From: JAZKFP01 sp040386355
GTDB taxonomy: Bacteria > Pseudomonadota > Gammaproteobacteria > Pseudomonadales > UBA6940
NCBI GenBank assembly: GCA_040386355.1
Contig: JAZKFP010000123.1
Coordinates: 1-29,376 of the forward strand
DNA: 29,376 bases
Direction of reading: 5' to 3'
The notes under the pieces are model-generated. The model worked only from the letters and a program-made list of their open reading frames with translations, was not told the DNA's origin and ran no database searches. Both the position numbers and the translations under genes were made by a program. Below are positions 15,127 to 23,322 of the stretch, piece after piece. Every line of letters begins with the position of its first letter. Position 1 is the stretch's first letter.

Positions 15127-16473
15127 TCTCCTTTTCTTCCAAAGCAACCATTAAATCCGTTCGATCTCCCGCGATAAAAGGAGAATGGGTTGCTAAGGTC
15201 ACATCAATCTCTAAGGCATTCACAATTTCTAAAACTTCGGACAAAAATTGCTTTTGCCAATTGAGGTGCAAGGATAGCTCTGGCTCATCAATAAAAAACT
15301 GTGTATTTTTTTCAGATCGAAATATCAAATCATAAAATAAAGTTAATTGATGCTGTTCGCCAGAAGAAAGCAAATCTATTGGCAGTGCTTTACCTTGACC
15401 TACCACTAGGTAACCTTGCTCACTATCTATATCAATAAATTTGTTTTTAAATTTGTTTTTATTAATGACATTACGAAAAAATTGAACTCTCATTGCAATA
15501 TCATCAAGTGTTTCTAATTTTTTTTGAGTATCTTGAATATAGAGCAAAATAGTTCCTGCTCGTTCTTCATCCAAGTTATTTAAAGCACTTTCATCAATTT
15601 CAAGGTAAGCATCTAATTTAAACAATCCTATTCCACCAAATAAGATGCGTTTTTGCTTGATTTCATCCAACTGTTGTTTAATATTTTTGTTCGTTGCTTT
15701 GGTGAGCTTGTTAGAAGGACTTAATAGTCTCTGGGGAAAAGATTGGTCTAAGGACTAGGATCGAGCAGCATAGATTTCAAGCGCGTTTTTTATTTTCTTA
15801 CTTAAATCTTTAGCATTTTCCTGTACAATTGACTGCATGGGAATAAAGCTATTTTCCTCTGCAGATTCAGAGAACCCCAACTTTAACAAGCGTTGAGTTT
15901 CAATCAAATTCACCTTCACTTTGTCTTTTAATTGAACCAACCACCACGGCTCGTTAGGTGGTTGGTCAAAGGAGGGGAAATTTAATTCATTACCATGTTT
16001 CCGTAATATTTCCAGAGTGGAAAACGTTTCTTTGGTTTGGAAGTTATACCACTATTTATAGTTTTACTGAAAGAATAAGGCTTAATTACGTCAAATCGCT
16101 TTAAAATTTTGACAACATCAGATCCATCTACTTGCCATTCATGATTAAAAAATCCATCTGAATTTTTAAAATTTACATACAAATTGAGATTTTCTTCTTC
16201 ATTTTTTAAATGAATTTCCAAAACCTTGGCGTTATCAAAAGAAATCTGCAGCATCTTAAATGGATACGTTAGAAAATCGATGTATTTTCCATTAAAGATT
16301 GCTGAAATCAATTTCAATACCGCCGTTTTACCTACCCCATTGGGCCCATGTAAAATAGTTACTCTCTCTTAAACATTAAAATGAATCTCATGATCATAGA
16401 GACCAAACAAATGCACTACCTTCACCTGGGTGATTCGCAACAAAGGCGCAGTCTGATCTTTTGGTTTAATCAT
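15119..16473 (-). pseudogene. Decayed AAA/ABC-type ATPase gene, AriA-like
   Basis: About 450 codons, the size of AriA-type AAA15 ATPases. From ATG 16473 (good GGGAAGG site) the frame reads MIKPKDQTAPLLRITQVK, then has a TAA at 16369-16371 (codon 35). It continues with Walker A HGPNGVGKT at codons 42-50. A frameshift lies near 16015-16035 and a TAG at 15755-15757. The last part is open and carries the ABC signature LSSGEQHQL, Walker B FFIDEPELSLH and the switch THSPF. The gene begins 20 bases after the frmA stop and overlaps the DUF4435 pseudogene. The order AAA15 then DUF4435 matches PARIS. With two nonsense codons and a frameshift it cannot make the full ATPase. Confidence 0.87.
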
Positions 16474-16492
16474 AACCTTCCCACCAATTTCA

Positions 16493-17602
16493 CTAAAAAT
16501 GAATCACACTTCGAATGGATTTCCCTTCGTGCATTAAATCAAAAGCATGATTAATTTTTTCTAATGGCATAGTGTGCGTAATAAATGTATCGAGTTCAAA
16601 TTCACCTTTAAGATAACGTTCAACATATTCGGGTAATTCAGTGCGGCCTTTAACGCCCCCAAATGCACTGCCGCGCCAGACGCGTCCTGTCACTAATTGA
16701 AATGGACGAGTAGAAATTTCTTGACCCGCACCAGCCACGCCAATAATTACGGATTCGCCCCAACCCTTATGACAACATTCCAATGCGGAACGCATCACCT
16801 GCACATTTCCAATGCATTCAAATGAAAAATCCACACCACCATCAGTCATGTCGACGATTACTTCTTGGATGGGTTTATCAAATTTTTTTGGATTTACAAC
16901 ATCGGTTGCACCAAGTTGTTGTGCAATTTCAAATTTACTTTCATTAATATCGATCGCAATAATTCGGCTGGCTTTTGCCATAACAGCACCAATTACCGCG
17001 GACAGTCCAATTCCGCCTAAACCAAAAATCGCAACGGTATCCCCAGGTTTTACTCTTGCAGTATTAATGACTGCACCAATTCCGGTTGTAACACCGCAAC
17101 CTAATAAACAGACCTTTTCTAATGGTGCTTTCGGATTAATTTTCGCAAGCGCAATTTCAGGAACTACAGTGTATTCAGAAAATGTTGATGTTCCCATATA
17201 GTGAAAAATGGGTTTACCGTTTTTTGAAAATCGCGTTGTACCATCTGGCATTAAACCTTTACCCTGAGTTGCTCGAATGGCTTGGCATAAATTGGTTTTA
17301 CCGGAAAGACAAAATTTACATTTTTTGCATTCCGGTGTGTATAAAGGAATTACATGGTCGCCAACTTGTATGCTGGTAACGCCTTCGCCAATTTCTTCGA
17401 CAATTCCAGCGCCTTCATGCCCGAGCACAGCTGGGAAAATTCCTTCAGGGTCAGTTCCCGATAAGGTATATGCATCGGTATGACAAACACCGGTTGCAAT
17501 AATCCGTACTAGAACTTCACCTTTTTGCGGCGGCATTAAATCTAATTCTTCAATCGTTAATGGTTTTCCGGCTTCCCAAGCAACTGCGGCGCGCGTTTTC
17601 AT
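16493..17602 (-). CDS. frmA: S-(hydroxymethyl)glutathione dehydrogenase (class III ADH)
   Basis: 369-residue class III alcohol dehydrogenase, the standard length. It oxidises S-hydroxymethylglutathione, formed from formaldehyde and glutathione, to S-formylglutathione with NAD+; it can also reduce S-nitrosoglutathione. Catalytic zinc ligands are Cys40 (GVCHTDAYTLSG), His62 and Glu63 (GHEGAGIVEEIG), with the distal cysteine in LLGCGVTTG. Structural zinc cysteines are Cys92, Cys95, Cys98 and Cys106. The NAD-binding loop is FGLGGIGLS. AGGAG six bases upstream fixes the ATG at 17602. It is first in a minus-strand series whose distant partner is fghA at 12517. No frmR-type repressor gene is visible. 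Confidence 0.97.
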   Translation of the reverse strand: MKTRAAVAWEAGKPLTIEELDLMPPQKGEVLVRIIATGVCHTDAYTLSGTDPEGIFPAVLGHEGAGIVEEIGEGVTSIQVGDHVIPLYTPECKKCKFCLSGKTNLCQAIRATQGKGLMPDGTTRFSKNGKPIFHYMGTSTFSEYTVVPEIALAKINPKAPLEKVCLLGCGVTTGIGAVINTARVKPGDTVAIFGLGGIGLSAVIGAVMAKASRIIAIDINESKFEIAQQLGATDVVNPKKFDKPIQEVIVDMTDGGVDFSFECIGNVQVMRSALECCHKGWGESVIIGVAGAGQEISTRPFQLVTGRVWRGSAFGGVKGRTELPEYVERYLKGEFELDTFITHTMPLEKINHAFDLMHEGKSIRSVIHF

Positions 17603-17786
17603 ACGAGACTCCTATAAATATTTATACGTTCCGGCGATAGTACAACACTTATGGATGCACAAAATCTTAACCCGCTTTAAGAATAAGCTATGCAAAAATC
17701 CGTATTTCTCTTCTATGAATCATTCCGCCTAAGATGCAGCCTATCAATGAACATCTAACAAACCAGCCACATCCCAAGGATTTTTT

Positions 17787-18806
17787 ATGCTTCTTCAGAA
17801 AATAAAATTGTTTGTAGCAACAGCGCTATTTGGAATAGTGTCTTACGCTCAAGCGGAAAATGTAAGCTTACTTAATGTTTCTTACGATCCTACTCGTGAA
17901 CTCTATGAAGAATTTAATCAAGAGTTTGCAAAACAGTGGGAAAAAGATCACAAACAAAAACTTAGCGTTCAACAATCACATGGTGGTTCTGGTAAACAAG
18001 CGCGTTCTGTAATTGATGGTTTACCGGCCGATGTTGTGACCTTAGCATTAGCCTTTGACATTGACTCTATCGCAGAAGAATCAGGTTTGATTGCTAAAGA
18101 TTGGCAAAAGCGTTTACCAAACAATAGTGCACCTTATACATCCACTATTGTTTTCTTAGTACGTAAAAATAATCCTAAGCAAATTAAAGATTGGGAAGAT
18201 CTAGCTAAACCTGGCATTCAAGTCATTACTCCGAACCCAAAAACTTCTGGTGGTGCGCGTTGGAATTATCTTGCAGCTTGGGAATTTGCTAAACAAAAGT
18301 ATGGTTCTGAAGAAAAAGCTCAAGAGTTTATTGCCAAGCTTTTCAAAAATGTACCGGTTTTAGATTCGGGCGCTCGCGCAAGTACAACAACTTTTGTACA
18401 ACGTGGAATTGGCGATGTGTTGTTATCGTGGGAAAACGAAGCATTTTTAGCTTTGAATGAACTGGGTAAAGATCAATTTGAAATTGTAGTTCCTTCTATA
18501 TCCATCTTGGCAGAACCTACCGTTACAGTTGTAGATAAAAATGTTGATAGAAAAGGTACTCGAGCAGTATCTGAAGCCTATTTAAAATTTCTCTACACCA
18601 AAAAAGGTCAAGAGCTTGCTGCCAAACATTATTACCGCCCACGCGATGCCGACATTGCTAAACAATATGAAAGTGTTTTCCCTAAAATTAAATTAGTAAC
18701 AGTTGATGAAGCTTTTGGTGGATGGCATAAAGCGCAAAAAACTCACTTTGCTGACGGTGGAATTTTTGACGCGATCTATAAACCAACGGGCGCCGTCGCA
18801 CAATAA
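17787..18806 (+). CDS. sbp: Periplasmic sulfate-binding protein
   Basis: 339-residue solute-binding protein of the sulfate ABC importer, very similar to enterobacterial Sbp. Signal peptide MLLQKIKLFVATALFGIVSYAQA. The mature part contains the family blocks LLNVSYDPTRELYEEFN, QSHGGSGKQARSVIDGL, RLPNNSAPYTSTIVFLVRK and PNPKTSGGARWNYLAAW, which form the sulfate site. It binds sulfate in the periplasm and delivers it to CysTW. AAGGATT lies upstream of the ATG. A rho-independent hairpin follows the gene, so the binding protein should be made in excess over the membrane components, as is common for ABC importers. Divergent from frmA. Confidence 0.96.
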   Translation: MLLQKIKLFVATALFGIVSYAQAENVSLLNVSYDPTRELYEEFNQEFAKQWEKDHKQKLSVQQSHGGSGKQARSVIDGLPADVVTLALAFDIDSIAEESGLIAKDWQKRLPNNSAPYTSTIVFLVRKNNPKQIKDWEDLAKPGIQVITPNPKTSGGARWNYLAAWEFAKQKYGSEEKAQEFIAKLFKNVPVLDSGARASTTTFVQRGIGDVLLSWENEAFLALNELGKDQFEIVVPSISILAEPTVTVVDKNVDRKGTRAVSEAYLKFLYTKKGQELAAKHYYRPRDADIAKQYESVFPKIKLVTVDEAFGGWHKAQKTHFADGGIFDAIYKPTGAVAQ

Positions 18807-18835
18807 ATTTAATTCTTGAAAGTGTGTAATAATGC

Positions 18836-18858
18836 GGGACCTTTTTAGGTCCCCTTTT
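18836..18858 (+). terminator. Attenuating terminator between sbp and cysT
   Basis: Stem GGGACC/GGTCCC at 18836-18841/18848-18853 with loop TTTTTA, followed by C and five T. It lies 30 bases after the sbp stop and about 85 before cysT, so partial readthrough would explain lower expression of the permease genes. Confidence 0.8.
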
Positions 18859-18940
18859 TCGTTTTAAAATTTATAGACCTGCCGCAAAATGCTTTTCCAG
18901 GAAATCATTTTGACGTAGGGAATGTCGTCGAGGATTTGGA

Positions 18941-19762
18941 ATGGCAAAGCGTACTGTATTGCCTGGTTTTGGCTTATCACTAGGTTACGCCTCGTTTTAC
19001 GCCAGTTTAATTGTGTTGGTTCCACTTGCAGCGTTATTTGCAAAAACATTTACGCTAAGTTGGAGTGAGTTTTGGGCAATAGTGTCTGATCCACAAGCGG
19101 TCGCAAGCTACCGCTTAAGTTTTGGCACCGCATTAATGAGTACAGTGATTAATTTATTTTTTGGCTTAATAGTCGCTTGGGTTTTAGTACGCTACGAATT
19201 TCCAGGCAAAAAAATTGTTGATGCATTGATTGATTTACCTTTTGCATTGCCCACCGCAGTTGCTGGCATTGCACTTACGAATATTTATGCGCCGCAAGGT
19301 TGGATGGGGCAGTATTTATCTGAACTTGGAATTAAAGCCGCCTATTCACCCCTAGGAATTGTTATTGCGCTCACTTTTATTGGCTTGCCATTTGTTGTAA
19401 GAACCGTACAACCAGTTCTTGCGGATTTAGAATCTGAGCTTGAAGAGGCCGCAGCAAGTTTAGGTGCAAGTCGATGGCAAACGTTTCGCTTTATTTTATT
19501 ACCTGCTTTATTACCTGCTCTACTAACTGGATTTGCTTTAGCATTTGCTCGCACCGTTGGTGAATACGGTTCGGTCGTTTTTATCAGTGGAAATATGCCT
19601 TTTCTTACAGAAATCACTCCATTATTAATTGTTTCTAAATTAGAACAATTTAATTACGCCGGTGCTGCTGCGCTCAGCGTTGTGATGCTGGTGTTTTCTT
19701 TTATTTTATTGCTGCTCATTAATTTTCTGCAGTATTGGAGCAGTAAACGGACGGGGGGTTAA
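18941..19762 (+). CDS. cysT: Sulfate ABC transporter permease CysT (CysU)
   Basis: 273-residue inner-membrane permease with about six transmembrane helices. The EAA motif, which contacts the ATPase, is EEAAASLGASRWQTFRFILLP. Family-specific segments are DLPFALPTAVAGIAL near residue 100 and GEYGSVVFISGNMP near 205. It forms the membrane channel as a heterodimer with CysW. GAGGA six bases before ATG 18941 supports the start. The stop is two bases before the GTG of cysW, so the two are translationally coupled. Confidence 0.95.
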   Translation: MAKRTVLPGFGLSLGYASFYASLIVLVPLAALFAKTFTLSWSEFWAIVSDPQAVASYRLSFGTALMSTVINLFFGLIVAWVLVRYEFPGKKIVDALIDLPFALPTAVAGIALTNIYAPQGWMGQYLSELGIKAAYSPLGIVIALTFIGLPFVVRTVQPVLADLESELEEAAASLGASRWQTFRFILLPALLPALLTGFALAFARTVGEYGSVVFISGNMPFLTEITPLLIVSKLEQFNYAGAAALSVVMLVFSFILLLLINFLQYWSSKRTGG

Positions 19763-19764
19763 AC

Positions 19765-20658
19765 GTGGCAGGTACGGTTTCTTCTTTAGGTCGTCGGGAA
19801 AATACTGTAAAAAATCGCGCAACCACTGAACCAGCTTGGGTTCGATACATACTCATGTTCTTAGCGTTATCGTTTCTTGGTATTTTTTTATTAATGCCAT
19901 TAATTGCGGTATTTACGGAAGCATTTTCACGCGGCTTCGATGTGTATATTGCAGCGATTACTGAACCGGATGCGCTGCATGCAGTAAAGCTTACTTTATT
20001 AGCTGCAGCAATTGCAGTTCCATTAAACGTTGTTTTTGGTTTAGCCGCTGCTTGGGCAATTGCAAAGTTTCAATTTCGCGGCAAACAATTAGTTATTACA
20101 TTAATTGATTTACCTTTTGCGGTGTCACCCGTGGTTGCCGGTTTAATTTACGTTTTATTATTTGGTGCTCAAGGTTGGCTTGGACCTTGGCTACTCGAAC
20201 ATAACATTAGTATTATTTTTGCAGTGCCTGGAATTGTGCTTGCAACTATTTTTGTGACTTTTCCGTTAATTGCGCGCGAATTAATTCCGTTAATGCAAGA
20301 ACAAGGTACGTCGCATGAAGAAGCTGCAATTACTTTAGGTGCAAGTGGTTGGCAAACTTTTTGGCGTGTAACGTTACCCTCGATTAAATGGGGATTGTTG
20401 TACGGAATTATTTTATGTAATGCACGAGCAATGGGTGAGTTTGGTGCTGTGAGTGTAGTGTCCGGACATATTCGTGGATTAACAAATACCTTACCGCTTC
20501 ATATTGAAATTTTGTACAACGAATATCAATTTGCGGCAGCATTTGCAGTAGCATCCTTATTAACGTGTTTGGCGTTAATTACATTATTGGTTAAATCATT
20601 ATTGGAATGGCGAAGCGCACATGATCGAGCAGAAGCTATTCGCACAGCCAAAAAATAG
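19765..20658 (+). CDS. cysW: Sulfate ABC transporter permease CysW
   Basis: 297-residue permease, partner of CysT. It starts at GTG 19765, with a G-rich Shine-Dalgarno run (19753-19758) that overlaps the end of cysT. Typical blocks are DLPFAVSPVVAGLIYVLLFGAQG, the EAA motif EEAAITLGASGWQTFWRVTLP, and GEFGAVSVVSGHIRG, followed by HIEILYNEY, a CysW hallmark. About six membrane spans. A stretch of 83 bases separates it from cysA. Confidence 0.95.
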   Translation: MAGTVSSLGRRENTVKNRATTEPAWVRYILMFLALSFLGIFLLMPLIAVFTEAFSRGFDVYIAAITEPDALHAVKLTLLAAAIAVPLNVVFGLAAAWAIAKFQFRGKQLVITLIDLPFAVSPVVAGLIYVLLFGAQGWLGPWLLEHNISIIFAVPGIVLATIFVTFPLIARELIPLMQEQGTSHEEAAITLGASGWQTFWRVTLPSIKWGLLYGIILCNARAMGEFGAVSVVSGHIRGLTNTLPLHIEILYNEYQFAAAFAVASLLTCLALITLLVKSLLEWRSAHDRAEAIRTAKK

Positions 20659-20741
20659 AGAAAAAATAATTAACAGGAATTTATCAATAAATAATTTACC
20701 AAATGCGAATTGGTATTGAATTTTGGGTTGGAGTCTATTAG

Positions 20742-21800
20742 ATGAGCATCGAAGTCCGCAACATCCATAAAAAGTTTGGTGAATTTCAAGCCTTAGAGGA
20801 TGTGACATTAAATTTTCCGACAGGTGAACTTGTAGCATTGCTAGGCCCATCGGGTTGCGGTAAAACTACGCTGTTAAGAATTATTGCTGGACTTGAACAA
20901 CCTGACAGCGGCAGCGTGCATTTTTTAGGTGAAGACGCAACCGATGTGCATGTACGTGATCGACAAGTAGGATTTGTATTTCAGCATTACGCATTATTTC
21001 GTCATATGACGGTATTTGATAATGTAGCTTTTGGTTTAACTGTTCGCCCAAAAAAACGTCGACCTTCAAAAGCAGAAATTGCACGACGCGTTCATGAATT
21101 ATTAGGTCTTGTACAACTAGATTGGTTAGCGGATCGTTATCCCGATCAACTATCCGGTGGCCAACGTCAACGTATTGCGCTCGCACGTGCACTTGCGGTT
21201 GAACCTAAAGTTTTATTATTAGATGAACCCTTCGGCGCGTTAGACGCAAAAGTGCGAAAAGATTTACGTCGTTGGCTACGCCGTTTGCACGATGAATTAC
21301 ATATTACTTCGATTTTTGTAACGCACGATCAAGAAGAAGCGATGGAAGTGGCAGATCGCGTCGTTGTCTTAAATCATGGAAAAATTGAACAAATGGGTCC
21401 GCCAGATGAAATTTATAATCAACCCAACAGCCCGTTTGTTTATGACTTTATTGGCCAAGTGAATTTATTTAACAGTCGAGTTCACGAAGGTTGGGCACAT
21501 ATTGGTGAATATCGTTTACCTGCGCCCGAATATCGTAAAACTCAAAATGCACCTGCATTAGCGTATGTGCGACCACATGATATTGAGTTACAAAACGAAC
21601 CAGGGGGTGAAGGTTTTATTCAAGCGAAAGTTGAAAATATTTCAACCGCTGGCTCAGTATTACGAATTGAATTACGCCATGCACTTGTGAACGATCTTAT
21701 TCATGTGGAATTACCGCGTGCGCAAGAGCGTTCGTTACAATTAGAAGTGGGCTCGATAGTTTATGCACGCCCTACCTCATCGCGGATTTTTCTTGAATAA
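20742..21800 (+). CDS. cysA: Sulfate/thiosulfate ABC transporter ATPase CysA
   Basis: 352-residue ATPase that powers sulfate uptake. Walker A is GPSGCGKTT, the Q-loop is VFQHYALF, the signature is LSGGQRQR, Walker B is VLLLDEPFGALD, and the switch is VTHDQEEAMEVADR. The C-terminal third (from about residue 235) is a TOBE-type regulatory domain including YVRPHDIEL. GGAG lies eight bases before ATG 20742. It is the last gene of the sbp-cysTWA unit. No cysteine-biosynthesis regulator is present in the window, so CysB-type control cannot be judged. Confidence 0.96.
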   Translation: MSIEVRNIHKKFGEFQALEDVTLNFPTGELVALLGPSGCGKTTLLRIIAGLEQPDSGSVHFLGEDATDVHVRDRQVGFVFQHYALFRHMTVFDNVAFGLTVRPKKRRPSKAEIARRVHELLGLVQLDWLADRYPDQLSGGQRQRIALARALAVEPKVLLLDEPFGALDAKVRKDLRRWLRRLHDELHITSIFVTHDQEEAMEVADRVVVLNHGKIEQMGPPDEIYNQPNSPFVYDFIGQVNLFNSRVHEGWAHIGEYRLPAPEYRKTQNAPALAYVRPHDIELQNEPGGEGFIQAKVENISTAGSVLRIELRHALVNDLIHVELPRAQERSLQLEVGSIVYARPTSSRIFLE

Positions 21801-21969
21801 TGCAAACTTAAAATTAATGACCATGAGATTCAACCATGGAAGGCTATTTGTAAGCTGTTAATTAATAATTAGCTTCCGCAGGGAACAACTTAATGGTTTT
21901 CATTCATTATTGAATATTTATTTTCAAGATTTAAAAGCAATTAACTATTCCTTTCCAAATAAATTAAAG

Positions 21970-21995
21970 ATACCTTAAGGGCAGCCTTAAGGTAT
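21970..21995. repeat. Perfect 11-bp inverted repeat ahead of kinase-like gene 1
   Basis: ATACCTTAAGG at 21970-21980 and CCTTAAGGTAT at 21985-21995 form a perfect stem around the loop GCAG. It ends 41 bases before the start of the kinase-like gene. It has no strong T-tract, so it could be a weak terminator for cysA, an operator, or a hairpin in the leader of the next gene. Confidence 0.6.
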
Positions 21996-22036
21996 ATTCT
22001 TAAAAAATAATAATAACTATCTAAAAAAGAAAAATT

Positions 22037-23275
22037 ATGTTTAAGAAAGTTTCATTTACAAACAAACCAAATGTTATAAACCCAGATGGCGCGAAAACAA
22101 ATAATATCGTTACTTCTCTGAATAAAATAGAGTCTACTAAGAAACCTTCTAGAAATAGAGCTCATTTAAATATAGATATTTCTAATTATTCGCCTTTAAG
22201 ATCTCTATCCCCAATCGACATAAGAATGGCAGCTCTTACTCCTCGTGAAATCCAACTCACAACTCCACGCTTAACCAAAGAAACATTGATTGCACAATCT
22301 TTTATGCAAGAGCCTATTGAAATTGCACATCTTAAAACAACAGAGTGTCCAAGTACTTTTCTCTGGGACCATCCAAAATTTAACGGTGAACCTGAGAAAA
22401 TAATTAATTATGCATCTTTACTATATACAGAGGATCAACCAGTTGGAGGTGATAGTGATGGTGTAAAAATGGAGTCACTATTTTATTATTGGTCTGGATC
22501 TTCAGCTATTAAAGAATGTTATGTAAAAATAACTTCTTCTCAACATGCTTTTGCCCAAAAAGGTACTGAACAGCTGTATAACTTATTATTTGAAAGTACA
22601 GGTATGACACCTGTACCTGAAAATTATTTGTGTTTTGATTTAGATAATTTAGATCGAGGTATTATCGGAATTGCTAGCCGCATAAATCCAAACTTAGTTA
22701 CTTTGGAAAATTTTTGCGATAACTTACAGCGTTTTAACGATAAATACGACGTAATTGCTAATAAAATGTTAGAAGCACTAGAACCACTTCATCGTATAGT
22801 GGGCAATCACGATGTTCACCAAAATAATGTCATGATTGAAATAAATCCAGAAACACAAGAACCCATACGCCCTCAAATTTTAGACCTAGGAGATACTTTT
22901 ATATTTTGGGAAAGAGGAATTCCTGTATATAGGGCACGCAGCCCTCAAATTACCGATCAACTACATGGACCTTTTATTCATTTAGAAGATCGGCAATTTA
23001 CAGAGCGAGAATTAAGTCCTTTAGAAAAGTTTATATCTTGCAGAAATCCGGCTTCACATTCCTTAATATCAGACTCCAGAATACTATTTATTGTGAACCG
23101 TTATTTTTCTGGCTCCGAAAGTACGAGAAATGAAATTGCACATACAATCCAAGCTCGTATTAATTCAACTTACTCTCGAGCAGGATTAAATGAAGATGAT
23201 GAATATCTTCAAGATCAACGCGATAATCCAAAAAGATACAACGATCTTTTAGATAATCATGTTTATCGATATTAA
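22037..23275 (+). CDS. Atypical kinase-like protein 1 (HipA / PI3-4-kinase-like motifs)
   Basis: 412-residue protein that I do not recognise as a named family. It has no signal peptide or membrane segment. Residues 1-85 are polar and probably disordered. A conserved region starts with TTPRLTKETLIAQSFM and then W-x-HPxF (WDHPKF). Kinase-like elements follow in order: a Gly-containing loop GGDSDGVK (137-144), a likely strand lysine in CYVKI, a helix KGTEQLYNLLFESTGMTPVP that resembles the HipA/PI-kinase helix C with Glu, a catalytic-like motif GNHDVHQNN (Asp259, His261, Asn264), and DLGD (283-286) like the DFG metal-binding motif. The C terminus has NRYFSGSE and a helical tail. It is a full-length paralogue of 25983-27347 and of the pseudogene 23323-24528. 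A kinase role is inferred from motif order only; Fic, ATP-grasp or pseudokinase roles are less likely. The ribosome binding site is weak (AAAGAAA). Confidence 0.75.
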   Translation: MFKKVSFTNKPNVINPDGAKTNNIVTSLNKIESTKKPSRNRAHLNIDISNYSPLRSLSPIDIRMAALTPREIQLTTPRLTKETLIAQSFMQEPIEIAHLKTTECPSTFLWDHPKFNGEPEKIINYASLLYTEDQPVGGDSDGVKMESLFYYWSGSSAIKECYVKITSSQHAFAQKGTEQLYNLLFESTGMTPVPENYLCFDLDNLDRGIIGIASRINPNLVTLENFCDNLQRFNDKYDVIANKMLEALEPLHRIVGNHDVHQNNVMIEINPETQEPIRPQILDLGDTFIFWERGIPVYRARSPQITDQLHGPFIHLEDRQFTERELSPLEKFISCRNPASHSLISDSRILFIVNRYFSGSESTRNEIAHTIQARINSTYSRAGLNEDDEYLQDQRDNPKRYNDLLDNHVYRY

Positions 23276-23322
23276 GAGGTTTTTTACATATTCCACCTTA
23301 GGCTCATAAAATAAAAATAATT

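Noticed and set aside
15755..15940. Short separate gene upstream of the ATPase C-terminal fragment
   Set aside because: The frame is continuous with the downstream ATPase fragment across a single TAG, so it is part of the same broken gene.
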